NCBI GenBank assembly: GCA_022315425.1
Contig: JAIUPT010000040.1
Location: forward strand, 682,001 to 746,000
Source: Pseudevernia furfuracea
Lineage: Eukaryota > Ascomycota > Lecanoromycetes > Lecanorales > Parmeliaceae
Direction of reading: 5' to 3'
Length of the DNA stretch: 64,000 bases
A program made the position numbers and the translations under genes. The notes below the pieces were generated by a model, which had not been told where the DNA came from, ran no database searches, and worked only from the letters and a program-made list of their open reading frames with translations. Shown here piece after piece: positions 34,289 through 46,966 of the stretch. Within the stretch, counting starts at the first letter, position 1. The number at the start of each line of letters is the position of its first letter.

Positions 34289-35167
34289 CTGCAGATAAGT
34301 AGACTTGACGCTAAGAATCAGCATCTGGTTCGGCTAATTCTCGAACATAGTGTTTTTGAGTTATTTGAGTTATTTGAGTTCAGACGTTCTTCTTTCACCT
34401 CATCGTCAGCAATCCTCGATTAATTATTAATTCTTTATTATACATCTATCTTATCTTCCTTTTCGTTCTTCTTGTTCTCTTTGTTCTTCTCATTCTCTTC
34501 GTTCTCATTATTCTTCTTCTTTAGATATCTCGATAGTATAAATTAACAAGAGTGGGCTGAGTTGCGAGCATCGGGCAAAACCTTATCACATCACATTCTT
34601 CTAAACAAGTCTCGCGCGTCAAGATCTGTTAGTTAATCGATCAATGACGTGTTTCTAACACAGTTCAGTCGTCTAGATCGCTATGTGCAGAGAGTGCAGT
34701 CGATGTTCCGTTCCACATCAAAAAAAATTCATTTGCCCTCCGAAATCGAGGTTCTGTTCAATTTTTGAAAGGTTAAAAGATGATAATGAAGACAAAGCAG
34801 AAGAGTCACATATAACGATCGCCCTATCGTTTTTCCTTCTCTACATATATACATACATATATATACTACTGTTTGCAATGTGTTGATCAGCTCATTGATA
34901 TCAAAGCCTCTTTAAGTATTTGCGCTGCGCAGCACGTAAATTCCGTCTGTAAGTGCTTTTTATATAGGAGAGACTTCAGCTACTCTAAGTTATATTTAAA
35001 TAATTCTTCAAATGCTTCTTCAAAAGAACGACTATCTCTACTTCGTCTTTCAGCCCTTTTATCCAGCTACTTCCTCACCAAAATAACTCTGCGATCGACT
35101 CATTTTGAGAGCTTGCTCCCTAGAGAGTTGATGAGATAGCTTAGTTCGATGAATCTTCTTTGAAATA
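34289..35167 (+). other. MULE-1 3' non-coding region shared with MULE-2
   Basis: Present in both MULE copies (reverse complement 20240-21090). Includes TTTGAGTTATTTGAG short repeats (34370), pyrimidine-rich CTTCTTGTTCTCTTTG runs and a TATATACATA stretch. It is less mutated here than in MULE-2. Small ORFs exist (34683-34886, 34873-35139) but have no recognisable content. Confidence 0.6.
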
Positions 35168-35257
35168 GAGAGGGGTGTACATGTAGCAAAAGGCGATATA
35201 CATGTAGCAAAAGGCGATGTACATGTAGCAAAAGACGGTGTACACGTAGCAATACCC
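35168..35257 (+). repeat. MULE-1 right terminal array (4 units)
   Basis: Four units GGYGTACATGTAGCAAAAG-type ending in GTAGCAATACCC, inverted relative to 31220-31290 and with one unit more. Confidence 0.9.
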
Positions 35258-35548
35258 ATAATTAATTATCGAAACAGCATAGACTATATCGAATCGAGTT
35301 CTTAATATAATATATATTAATAAGTCGACGACGAATTAATAACGTAGTTTATTCTTAAGCGTGACTTAATAACTATTCTCTATAGAGATCAATTTGATTA
35401 ATATCTTTATTAAGATCGACACTAATTTGATTTTTTATATATTATTGTTACGAAGAACTCGCTTTACGTATTTTATTTATTTTAGACGAATCGTTTTCTT
35501 TATATAATCGCGAATAATTGTTATACTTAGATAATAAGCGCAAGCATC
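35258..35548 (-). mobile_element. Copia-B fragment, minus strand, right part
   Basis: Upstream continuation of Copia-B past MULE-1. The minus strand reads FVVDLLIYIILRTRFDIVYAVSIIN, the copia RT/RNase H junction block (relatives: ...SLMYAMLGTRPDIAFAVS). It joins 31219 in the right order and frame region. Cut on the right by a Copia-A LTR at 35549. Confidence 0.75.
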
Positions 35549-35807
35549 TGTCAAAATTCGGGTCACGTGATGCGCTAAGGCGCATCCTCATAGTCGCTCT
35601 TTACTGTCGTAGCATTCTATAGTTAACAACTAAGTGTCCTATCACCTATTCTTGACAGGTTATGAGCCCGGGCTTGTTCGGCGACTGTTTCACTTATACT
35701 CTATGTCTATCAGAGCCACAGTGACCTCTAAGCATCACGAGTTTATCGCAATGAACACCGCGACAGCTATGAGACTCTGTTTTTTAATCTTCTTGAAATG
35801 AGCATTG
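35549..35807 (+). mobile_element. Copia-A copy 4, 5' LTR and leader only
   Basis: LTR 35549-35657 (109 bp, lacking 13 bp between two TCACGTGA repeats), primer site GGTTATGAGCCCGGGC, and about 150 bp of leader. It stops where the LTR of copy 5 begins. The missing 13 bp is one repeat plus spacer, as expected for slippage or intrachromatid deletion. Confidence 0.85.
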
Positions 35808-36290
35808 TGTGAAAAATAGGTGGTAAAACACTTAGTTGTTGACTATAGAATACTACGAGAATAAAGAGCGACTATGAGGATGCGCCTTAGCGCATCACGT
35901 GACCATGTCACGTGACCCGAATTTTGACACTCCCCTTCGCTCGCATACTCAAAAATGCGAAAACACGATTTTCGCACTTCGCGACGCAAAAAACCTCAAT
36001 CGGGTTAACGCGAAGTCCGATTCACAAAAGTGAAGAAACCAAGTTCTGAAAACGACTATATCAAATTCAAACCAAGTTCTGAAAACGACTATATCAAATT
36101 CGAAGACATGTAAAAATTCGTTCTGATTCTTTATATAAAACTTTCATTTTTCGAAAAAAGGCGATTTTTTGAAAGTTTTCATTGAAATAGATTTGATACA
36201 CATTCAATTTCTATTAAAACGAGGTCGATAAATATATAAGAGAGTGAAACAAGAAGCAGTGAAAGAAAACTAAAGATCTAAGACTTAAAT
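35808..36290 (-). mobile_element. Copia-A copy 5, 3' end only, minus strand
   Basis: Reverse-oriented 3' LTR at 35808-35929, then the polypurine tract, two 33-bp repeat units and the 3' untranslated region up to about 36290, where similarity to other copies stops. The rest of the element is missing. Confidence 0.85.
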
Positions 36291-36491
36291 TTAAAAGAGT
36301 TCACGAATTTTTTTAATTCGTTTATATTTATAAATCTTAATGCTTCACGAAGAACGTTTATATCTTTTTATTTAATTAACGCACGCTACTTCGTCTTTAC
36401 TTTAGTTATCTTAACTTTATTAACGTTGATAATTAATCTGCTGAAAACTGTTTTTAAAGACGATAATCTGTTAAAGACTGTAAACTGAATC
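36291..36491. other. AT-rich spacer, nothing recognised
   Basis: 200 bp between Copia-A copies 5 and 6. It could be further Copia-B sequence, but I cannot show it. Confidence 0.4.
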
Positions 36492-36613
36492 TGTCAAAAT
36501 TCGGGTCACGTGACATGGTCACGTGATGCGCTAAGGCGTATTCTCATAGTCGCTCTTTACTCTCGTAGTATTCTATAGTTAACAACTAAGTGTTCTATCA
36601 CCTATTCTTGATA
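36492..36613 (+). repeat. Copia-A 5' LTR (copy 6)
   Basis: 122 bp, ending TTCTTGATA where others end TTGACA, followed by a mutated primer site GGTTATGAGCTC. Confidence 0.9.
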
Positions 36614-38699
36614 GGTTATGAGCTCGAGCTTGCTCGACGACTGTTTCACTTATATTCTATGTCTATTAGAGTCACAGTGACCTCTAAGCATCACGAGTTC
36701 ATCGCAATGAACGCCGCGACAGCTATGAGACTCTGTTTTTCAATCTTCTTGAGATAAGCATTGCCCTCTATAAAATGATCGTCTTTGAAATTCGAGAGGC
36801 TGAGAGTCCTATCGCAAATCGACTCTCGACATATCGAATCTAATCGAACGTCGAACGTCGAACTCGCTATACGACCGTGCGATCGAATTTCACTAAGGTC
36901 TCTGAAACATTATTAGCTTCTCTGCGTGAGACACGTTAAACACGCTTAACGAGAACATTTCTCTCGCGATGTATATCGCTTCAACGTTAATAAAGCGTTT
37001 ACGTGAATCGAATCAATTATAACGACTTAAGAGACTGAACTTCAGCATCAAATCGTCTAATCACACTTCAAAGTTAATTAGTCATCGACAAACCTTCACT
37101 CAGAGCGCGTATACGTCTATTGAGAGTCAAAACAATAAGAATTTCTTATTAAGATAGATCTTTCGACCTTACAAGTTCTCTGAAGAAGAGAGCTGAGGCT
37201 CAGTCATCGAATTCTCTTCATCGTCATTCGACTTTATTCTATCATCGAATATGACTTCATCTCACGACGACAGTCATCGAAGCGACTATTCTAGATTCGA
37301 GTTTCTATCGAAGACTTAGTATAAGAAGAACGTTATTTCTCTTCGAAGATTTATACGTCTTTAATAATTGTCTTCGATATAGTCTCAGCGAAAATTAGAT
37401 CAATTTAAATCTTTCTTATCTCTAAGTACCTTTTATCTCAATAACATCGTTCGTATCTATCGAAGATTTAAGCATAAGCACTTTTTATTTCTCGTATAAG
37501 AACTCGAAGATTAATAACAAAAGTTGTTAGATATCGATAAGACTCTCGAGAACTCTAACGAAGATTAGAGCATCTATTTCACTCTCACTACTTTCGCGAA
37601 CGTTAATAGTGTTAACTTTCAATTCGAAGTTAACGAAGACACTCTTAGTGTTTTAAGTGACATTAAGTTATTCGATCTTCGTGTCAAAAGCTCTCTGAAT
37701 CTTACTTCTTCGACTTCGACTTCTTCGACTTTAAGATCTTCGTTCTCTATCGTCTCTCTCGTCTTAATTATCTCTCAAGCTAAGTCTTTCGTTTAAGCAT
37801 TATCGTCGTTACTATTTATATCGTACGTGTCGCTCTTAGAAACCTTCTTAGCAATTCTTAGCATTTATAATCGACGAAGAATTAAGCGCATAAGGCGTCA
37901 TAAGAAACATATTAGTTTTAATAGTTTCAGCGACTGACTCTCTCGAAGAGAAAAGCGCTTTTTCTCTAAACTTTATTGTTATTTTAAAATTCAATCTAAG
38001 ATATCGTCGATGAAAGTAGAATATCAATAATTAATTAATGCTTAACAATCTTGTTCTCTTTAATACGATTATTAGTTATAGAGTCTACATCGCTATCTTT
38101 TATCGTCTCGAAAATAACGATCGTGAACTCGTCGAAGTCGAATTCGACGATAAAGACTCTCAGATTATGCTCGATATTCTAATCAAGAACTATTAGTCTA
38201 AGAGCACGAGTCTCTATAGAGAACTAATGCGTCGAATATTCGATCTTATTCTTAAAGAAGAGAGAGTTCGTTAATACGAAAAAAACTTTCGTAAGATCAT
38301 CTTCGACATTATTAGTCTTTATAAATCTCTCGTCATTTCGAAGTCTCTGCGAATTTTAATTTTTCTTATAAAACTTAACGACTCTTACGACATGTTCGAG
38401 TCAAGTTACACTTAAAATCATAATCTCTTTGAAAACAAGTTCGTCAAGTTTTAAGAGGTTATCGTGATCGTCGTAACCGAAGAAGTCAGAATCTCCTTCA
38501 AAGAAAAAGAATTAATTATATATATCGTTCGCAACGATAAGAGCAAAGACAAACAAGCTACTTTTAATAATCTCGACGACTCTAATATTAATCGTAACAA
38601 TTGCCCTTCGTGTAAGATAGCTGATTACAAATTTAGACATCTCTTTATTAAATGCTGAATCAAGTTTTCTTATCTCAAGTCTAAGAAATTCATAACGAA

Positions 38700-41600
38700 A
38701 GAGAAAAAGAAGAAGAAGATAAAGATCTTCGACTTCGAAAATAAATTCTTAAGTAACAAGCGTAAGCGCATCGAAGAGACGTCTTTTAATGTCTCTGCTT
38801 CAGAGAAGAACGATTATCTTAATATTAATTATATCTTTTTAAAGAAACTAAACTTCATTATGTACTATTCGAATATTAACTCGAACGACTTTAATATTCT
38901 CGATGCGACTGATGATCAAGTTATCAATCTAATCGTCATGAAAGCTCTCGAACATAGTCTCATAACTGCGAATTTCGTGAATCTTCTTATTCGAGTCGTC
39001 GTAGATTTAGACTGCTCTCGTTATTCTTTCGCGAATCGTTCGATATTTATTATCTACGAAAAGATTTACTCTCGATCGATTAAGAGCATCGAGAGAAGCG
39101 AAGTGCAGTCTTAAGACTGTGACATTATTAATCTCGACTATGTGATTAAAGAAGAGTGTGTAACAGTCACTCTACGAAATGTCTTATATATGCTCGATAT
39201 GAACGTCAATCTTCTCTCGATCGATAAACTTTTAAACTTCGATATCGCTGTCTTCTTTCATAAGATAGAATACACTCTTATCAAGAACGATCTGAAGCTT
39301 ATCGATACTCGTAATCGTGATCTCTTCTTTTTGAATCTCTGATAGAGTCGAAACAGTGCTCTAATCGTTTACAGTGTGCTCTCGAATTTTATTTATTAAC
39401 TCTAATATGCTCGCATGAGTTATTTAAGTTAGAACAATCTAAACAAGCTCTCAAATATGATCGTTGAGGTGAACTTCATCAAGAACATTGCGAAGAAGTA
39501 TATCTGCGAATATTATGTCATAAGACGTCAGAAGACTGTCTCTTATGATAGTCTCACAGAGTTAAAAACGCAGTCTAACGAATTTGTTTATAGTGATCTC
39601 GTAGAGTCTCTATCCTCTACTAAATTCAATAATTATAGATACTTTATAATATTTAAGAATGATTTCATCTCCTATTTTAAAGTGTACTGCATTCGTCATA
39701 AGAGTGAAACGTTTATTATATTCTTACGTTTTAAAGTCTTTCTAGAGTCACGAGACTATAAGATTTATCGTATTCGCCTCGACAATAAAAGAGAGTATAT
39801 GTTTAAGATCTTCTTGAATTATCTTCTTTAGTGCGAAATTAGATAGAAGTTCACTATATCTGAGAATCTCGAAATAAACGAGGCGATCGAACGTTTTAAG
39901 CAGATCTTGTTATATAAGATACATTTTATACTACTAAGTTCTCAGCTCAACAAGTCTTTTTGACTCGAAATCGTGATCATTATCAATTATTTGATGTTGC
40001 GATCCCTCAACGTTCGAATCATTATAACGTTATTTGAGACTTTTCATCATCGAAAGCTTATTTTATCTCATCTGCGAACGATTAATTTTATCGTCTATGC
40101 GTTGAAGCGTATTTAAAAGAAACTCGTAAATAAAAGCGAAAAGTGTGTTCTTCTGAGATATAAAGAGGAGTTCATTTTTCGTCTATATAATCTCATCAAG
40201 AAGAAGATTATTTGAATTAATAATATTTACTTCGTTAAGAAGCGTTTCTTGATTGTAAATCTCGAAGAAAAGACGAACGCTTATAAGTTCTCGATCAAGC
40301 GACAACGTCTTTATATATTAATATTCGCTATAGAGAAGACACTTAATGAATAGCGTATTATTAACATTTCGAAAGACATTACTCTTATTATGAAGCCCTC
40401 AACGACTGCATCTGCATCTATAATAAACAAATCAAGATCAAATTTCTCATAATTAGCTGAAAAGCAGACGTCTACATCAAAGCCCTCGTCCCTCGTATGA
40501 GTCGTATTATCGATCGCGTTCGCGCGAGTCTCTCGATCAATTGCTGCATTATTAATTATCGAAAGAATAACTCGTTTTCTTACTATCGTCGAAATGATTC
40601 GCGAAGACCTCGAGTTAAGTGCGGTTCAAAGGATACTTCTTGATCATCTCGACACTACGATTTCGAATCTGCGAGATCTATCACCTGACCCTCTCTCGAG
40701 AACATTCGCGACCTTTGCGTTACTAACGAATCATGTTAATAAGTCGAATATTTTCGAGTCGACGACCTATTAACAGACCATTTTCAATCAACTCTCTCGC
40801 ATACACTGGGAGCTCGTTATATAAGACGAATACAAATCTCTCATGAACAATAATACTTGATGTCTGATTCAGACGTCTTTAGATGCTTATATTCTAAGAG
40901 ATCGCTGAGTCTACATCGTGAAGCGAGACCTCGTTGAGAAAGTCACTCGTTATAAGACCCGCTGAGTGATTCGAGGTTTCGAATAACAGAAGAGTCGTAA
41001 CTATTATAACACGTTCGTCTCAGTGATCAAGCTTATAAATTATAAGGCGATCTTTGCTCTAACAGCGATTCTGAACTAAGACGTGAAACAAATAAACGTC
41101 AAAATCGTCTTTCTCTACGATAACGTTCAAGAGACGATTTATGTGCGATAGTTCGATAATTTCAGCAAGGACGATATCAAAGTTTACAAGCTGAATAAGG
41201 CTCTCTATGAACTCAAGCAATCTCTCAGAATTTGATATTAATACTTCTCGAAGTACATGAAGAAACTCGAACTAATACTCATCGAATCGAACGAGAGTGT
41301 CTTTATGAACGTCAAGAAGAACATTACTGTAGCCCTCTATGTGAACGATGTATTAATCACCGACCTCAACAAAATCGGCATTCAGCGCATCAAAAAGGCT
41401 CTCAATGACAAGTTTCACATGTTCGACTTGGGACCTTGCGTCTATTATTTAGACATAACTATTAAAAGAGATCGTGCCGTCGACATTCTTCGTCTGAGAC
41501 AAGCAGTCTATGTCACTCGTTTCTTAAAGCATTTTAACTGTTGAAGTCTTAATTCAGTCTTTACGCCTCTAAAAACTAGTCGTAAGCTACAATCTGCGAA

Positions 41601-42330
41601 AGAGAGCTATGTTATTTCGAGAAAGCTATGCGAGAACTATCAATCTGTCGTGAAATCCCTTATATATGTTATGTTAAAAACTCGTTCTGATATCGTCTAT
41701 GCTATCTCTCTTGTCAGTCGCTATTCAGTCAATTCGACCCAGACACACTAAAATGTAGTGATTCGAATCTTTCGATATCTTAGAGACACGATACACTACG
41801 AACTAGTGTATAAAGGATCTCTTCAAGCCCTCATCGAGTACATCGATTTCGATTGAGCTGACGACTCGACTCGAAGATCTATCTTCGACTACCTATTCAA
41901 CGTCGATAGCGGCGTCATCAGCTGATCATTAAAGCGTCAAGTCATCGTCGCGTTATTCACTTGCGAAGTCGAGTATATCGATCAAACGTTGATTATTAAA
42001 GAAGTTATTTGATTAAAAACTCTTTTTAATTAACTTCTGCGATCTCGAGACTCTAACTCGAAGATTATTATAATCTTCGACGACAATCAGAGCGCAATTG
42101 CCCTCGTTAAGAACGCTTAGTTTCATGCTCGTATCAAGCATATTAACATCGCTCATCATTTCGTGCGTGAAAAAGTCAATAACGACATCGTGAATATGCA
42201 ATTCGTATTCACGAATAAACAAATAATCGACGATCTCATTAAAGCCCTCTGTCTCGACAAATTCGTTGTCTTTCGCGATGCCCTTAAGGTGAAATCAGTC
42301 TCAGAACATTCTCTCAGCGTTAAAGACTAA
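38700..42330 (+). pseudogene. Copia-A copy 6 pol
   Basis: Open pieces: 38860-39114 and 39142-39342 (protease region), 39457-39831 (pre-integrase and integrase), 41257-41544 (RT, with the YVND box at about 41335-41350). It ends SVKD-stop at 42328-42330. Numerous stops lie between. Confidence 0.75.
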
Positions 42331-42756
42331 CTCTCAACGCTCTTGCTTCTAATCTGAAGTCGTTAATTTCAAAGAAGTGACGCTATTCACCTTATCTATG
42401 AACGTTAGATCTTTAGTTTTCTTTCACTGCTTCTTGTTTCACCCCCTCATGTATTCATCGACCTCGTTTTGATAGAAATTGAGTGTGCACCAGGTCTATT
42501 TCAAAGAAAACTTTCAAAAAACCGTCTTTTTTCGGAAAATGGAAGTTTTGTATAAAGGACCAGAACGGATTTTTACATGTCTTCGAATTTGACATAGTCG
42601 TTTTCAGAACTTGGTTCGAATTTGACATAGTCGTTTTCAGAACTTGGTTTCTTCACTTTTGTGAACCGGACTTCGCGCTAACCCGATTGGGGTTTTTTGC
42701 GTCGCGAAGTGCGAAAATCGTGTTTTCGCATTTTTGAGTATGCGAGCGAAGGGGAG

Positions 42757-42878
42757 TGTCAAAATTCGGGTCACGTGACATGGTCACGTGATGCGTTAAG
42801 GCGCATCCTCATAGTCGCTCTTTACTCTTGTAGCATTCTATAGTTAACAACTAAGTGTCCTACCACCTATTCTTGACA
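42757..42878 (+). repeat. Copia-A 3' LTR (copy 6)
   Basis: 122 bp, preceded by the purine tract GCGAAGGGGAG and two 33-bp repeat units at 42583-42648. Confidence 0.9.
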
Positions 42879-42899
42879 GCCCTTGACTATGACCATAAC

Positions 42900-44545
42900 A
42901 TCTCTCGTATGCACTAAGAGCTCGTTATATAAGACGAATATAAATCTCTTACAAATAACAATACTTAATGTCTGATTCAGACGTTTTTAAATGTTTATAT
43001 TTTAAGAGATCGCTAAATTTATATTATAAAGCGAGATCTTATTAAAGAAGTTATTCGTTATAAGATTCGTTAAATAATTTGAGAATTCGAATAATAGAAG
43101 AATCGTGATTATTATAATACGTTCGTCTTAGTGATCAAGCTTATAAGTTATAAGACGATCTTTGCTCTAATAGCGATTCTAAATTAAAACGTGAAATAAA
43201 TAAACGTTAAAATCGTCTTTCTTGACGATAACGTTTAAGAAACGATTTATATATAATAACTCGATAATTTCAGCAAGAACGATATTAAAGTTTATAAATT
43301 AAATAAGACTCTTTATAAACTTAAGCAATTTCTTAGAATTTGATATTAACACTTCTCGAAATACATAAAGAAACTCGAATTAATATTTATCGAATCGAAT
43401 AAGAATGTCTTTATAAACGTTAAGAAGAGTATTATTATAACTCTCTATATAAACGATATATTAATTATCGATCTTAATAAAATCGATATTCAGCGCATCA
43501 AAAAGGCTCTTAATAACAAGTTTTATATATTCGACTTAAGATCTTACGTCTATTATTTAGATATAATTATCAAAAGAAATCGTATCGTCGATATTCTTCG
43601 TCTAAGACAAGCAGTCTATGTTACTCGTTTCTTAAAATATTTTAATTATTAAAGTCTTAATTTAGTCTCTACGTTCTTAAAAATTAGTCGTAAACTATAA
43701 TCTGCGAAAGAGAATTATATTATTTTAAGAAAGCTATACGAGAACTATTAATCTATCGTGAGATCTTTTATATATATTATGTTAAAAACTCGTCTCGATA
43801 TCGTTTATGTTATTTCTCTTGTTAGTCGCTATTTAATTAAGGGTTCGACTTAAATAGCCTTTTACTAAAATGCAGTGATTCGAATCTTTTGATATCTTAG
43901 AGATATAATACACTATGAACTCGTATATAAAGAATCCCTTCAAGTTCTTATCGAATATATCGATTTCGATTAAATTAATAACTCGACTCAAAGATCTATC
44001 TTTAATTATCTATTTAATATCGATAGCGACGTCATTAACTGATTATTAAAACGTCAAATTATCGTCGTATTATTCACTTACGAAGTCGAGTATATCGATC
44101 AAACGTTAATTATTAAAGAAGTTATTTAATTAAAAACCCTTCTTAATCAACTCTTACGATCTTAAAACTCTGACTTAAAGATCATTATAATCTTCGATAA
44201 CAATTAGAGGGCAATTGCCCTAATAAAGAACGCTTAATTTCATATTTATATTAAGCATATTAATATCGCTCATTATTTCGTACGCGAAAAAGTTAATAAC
44301 GATATCGTGAATATGCAATTCGTATTCACGAATAAACAAATAATCGACGATCTTATTAAAGCTCTCTATCTCGACAAATTCGTTATCTTTCGCGATGTTC
44401 TTGAGATAAAATCGATCTTAAAATATTCTCTTAGCGTCAAAGACTAATTTTCTTTAACGTCTCTTACTTTTAATATGAAGTCGTTAATTTTAGAGAAGTG
44501 ACGCTATTTATCTTATCTGTGAACGTCAAACTCTTAATATTCTTT
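42900..44545 (+). mobile_element. Copia-A copy 7, pol fragment without LTRs
   Basis: The most A/T-shifted copy. It aligns with 25430-27050 from the start of RT through RNase H to the SVKD-stop equivalent at 44445-44447. It has no 3' LTR. The YVDD box reads YINDI. The short piece 42879-42900 (CCTTGACTATGACCATAAC) resembles the outer end of the Gypsy-1/3 LTR, possibly filler from an earlier insertion. Confidence 0.75.
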
Positions 44546-44775
44546 CGATATCTCTTGTTTCTAACTCTCAGTATTCTTTCGACGTATTATTTCAACGTCT
44601 TTTGATTTCAATTCGAAGTTGTTAGCTTCAGAGAAGCGATTGTCTCTATATATCAAATTCTCAAATCTCGTTCGAGTCTCTTTCGATGTCTCAGCGCTAT
44701 GTTATATCGTCATCACATATTCGATCACTACTATAATCATTTCTGAAACGATCTCGAGGGTCTTGCAGCCGATCG
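44546..44775. other. Spacer before Copia-A copy 8, nothing recognised
   Basis: 230 bp with Ser/Tyr-rich chance frames only. Confidence 0.4.
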
Positions 44776-44897
44776 TGTCAAAATTCGGGTCACGTGACAT
44801 GGTCACGTGATGCGCTAAGGCGCATCCTCATAGTCGCTCTTTACTCTCGTAGCATTCTATAGTTGATAACTAAGTGTCCTACCACCTATTCTTGACA
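44776..44897 (+). repeat. Copia-A 5' LTR (copy 8)
   Basis: 122 bp with TCACGTGACATGGTCACGTG followed by the inverted repeat TGCGCTAAGGCGCA. Primer site GGTTATGAGCCCGGGC at 44898-44913. Confidence 0.95.
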
Positions 44898-45534
44898 GGT
44901 TATGAGCCCGGGCTTGCCCGGCGACTGTTTCACTTATACCCTATGCCTACCAGAGCCACAGTGACCTCTAAGCATCACGAGTTCATCGCAATGGACGCCG
45001 CGACAGCTATGAGACTCTGTTTTTCAATCTTCTTGAGGTGGGCATTGCCCTCTACAAAATGATCGTCTTTGGAATTCGGGGGGCTGGGAGTCCTATCGCA
45101 AATCGACCCTCGGCATATCGAATCTAATCGAACGCCGAACGTCGAACTCGCCATACGACCGTGCGATCGAATTCCACTAAGGCCTCTGAAACATTGCCAG
45201 CTTCCCTGCGTGGGACACGCTAAACACGCCCAACGAGGACATTCCCCTCGCGGTGTACACCGCTTCAGCGTTGATAAAGCGTTTACGTGAATCGAACCAA
45301 TTGTAACGACTCAAGAGGCTGAACTTCAGCATCAAATCGTCTGATCACACTTCAGAGTTAATCAATCATCGACAAACCTCTACTCAGAGCGCGTATACGC
45401 CTATTGAGGATCAAAACAACAAGGATTTCTTGTTGAGATAGGCCTTTCGGCCCCACAAGTCCTCTGAAGAAGAGGGCTGGGGCCCAGCCACCGAATTCTT
45501 TTCATCGCCATTCGACTTTATCCTGCCGCCGAAT

Positions 45535-46930
45535 ATGGCTTCATCCCACGACGGCAGCCATCGAAGCGACTATTCTGGATTCGAGTCCCTGCCGAAGACT
45601 CAGCATAAGAAGAACGTCATTCCCCTTCGAAGATCTGCACGTCTTCAGCAATTGTCTTCGATACAGTCTCAGCGAAAACCAGATCAATTCAAATCTTTCT
45701 TGCCTCTAAGTACCTTTCATCTCAACAACATCGCTCGTATCTATCGAAGATTCAAGCATAAGCACTTCTCATTTCTCGTGCAAGAACTCGAAGATCAGCA
45801 GCAAAAGTTGTCAGATATCGATAAGACCCTCGAGGACTCTGACGTAGATTAGAGCACCTATTTCACTCTCACTGCTTTCGCGAACGTTAGCAGTGTCGAC
45901 TTTCAATTCGAAGCCAGCGAAGACACCCTCAGTGCCTTAAGTGACACTGAGTTATTCGGTCTTCGTGTCAAAAGTTCTCTGAATCCCACTTCTTCGACTT
46001 CGACTTCTTCGACTTTAAGACCTTCGTCCTCTATCGCCTCAGTCACCTCTCAAGCTGAGTCTTTCGTTTGGACATCATCGCCGTCACTATTCACATCGTA
46101 CGTGTCGCTCTCAGGAACCTCCTCAGTAACCCTCAGCATCTATGGCCGACGGAGAATCAAGCGCACAAGGCGTCGCAAGAAACATGTCAACCCTAGCAGT
46201 TTCAGCGGCTGACCCCCTCGGAGGGGGAAGCGCTTTTCCTCTAAACTTCATTGTCATTTTGAAGTTCAATCTGAGATATCGTCGATGAAAGTAGGATATC
46301 AACAATTGATTGATGCTCAACAACCTTGTTCTCTTTAATGCGATCATCAGCCATAGAGTCTGTATCGCTATCTTTTATCGTCTCGAGAATAACGATCGCG
46401 AACTCGTCGAAGTCGAATTCGACGATAAAGACTCTCAGATTATGCTCGATGCTCTAATCAAGGACTATTAGTCTAAGGGCACGAGTCTCTACAGAGAACT
46501 AATGCGTCGAATGTTCGATCTCACCCTTGGAGAAGAGGGAGTTCGTTAATATAAAAAGAACTTTCGTAAGGTCACCTCCGACATTATCAGCCTTCATAAA
46601 TCCCTCGTTATTTCGAAGCCCCTGCGAATTCTAATTTTCCTTATGAGACTTGACGACTCTTACGACATGTTCGAGTCAAGTTACATTCAAAATCATGATC
46701 TCTTTGAGAACAAGTTCGTCAAGTTTCAAGAGGTTGTCGTGATCGTCGTGAACGAAGAAGTCAGGATCTCCTTCAAAGAAGAAGAACTGATCATATATGT
46801 CGCTCGCAACGGTAAGGGCAAAGGTAAACAAGCTGCTTTTAACAACCTCGGCGGCTTTAACATCAATCGTGAGAACTGCTCTTCGTGTAAGGCAGCTGGC
46901 CGCAAATTCAGATATTCTTCTGTCAAATGC
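45535..46930 (+). pseudogene. Copia-A copy 8 gag
   Basis: Frame beginning MASSHDGSHRSDYSGFESLPK (45535-45852), then TAG at 45850, then Ser/Thr-rich sequence (SSTSTSSTLRPSSS). In another frame 46643-46933 reads MRLDDSYDMFESSYIQNHDL and ends in CSSCKAAGRKFRYSSVKC, the Gag Cys knuckle (CCHC-like; the expected His is not clear). Frame changes between pieces show that even this copy is interrupted. Gag would form the capsid. Confidence 0.65.
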
Positions 46931-46966
46931 TGAACCAAGTTCCCTCACCTCAAGTCTAAGAAATTC

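Larger units (their letters stand above)
31220..35257 (+). mobile_element. MULE-1, Mutator-like DNA transposon
   Basis: 4,038-bp element whose ends are inverted copies of GGGTATTGCTACGTGTACACC. Each end continues into an array of about 22-bp units containing TGTACA (three on the left, four on the right). It carries a broken FAR1/MULE-type transposase at 31496-33696 and about 590 bp of 3' region before the part shared with MULE-2. The target duplication ATAATTAA shows that it inserted into the Copia-B RNase H region. Confidence 0.9.
36492..42878 (+). mobile_element. Copia-A copy 6, complete but heavily mutated
   Basis: 6,387 bp with LTRs at 36492-36613 and 42757-42878. It aligns with copies 3 and 8 over its whole length, and the 5' half is far more A/T-shifted than the 3' LTR region. 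The flanks (GAATC left, GCCCT right) do not match, so the ends may come from recombination between copies or from later loss. Protease (DLDCSRYSF), RT (YVNDVLI) and RNase H blocks are still readable. Confidence 0.9.

Noticed and set aside
31220..35257. TGTACA repeat arrays as a possible CRISPR array
   Set aside because: Units are contiguous without unique spacers, lie at transposon ends, and the genome is fungal.
44874..45290. Open frames beginning MSYHLFLTGYEPGL and MEFGGLGVLSQIDPRH, repeated at 1715-1936, 21237-21653 and 44874-45290
   Set aside because: They are conserved only because the LTR/leader DNA is repeated; they overlap the LTR and primer site and show no family features.
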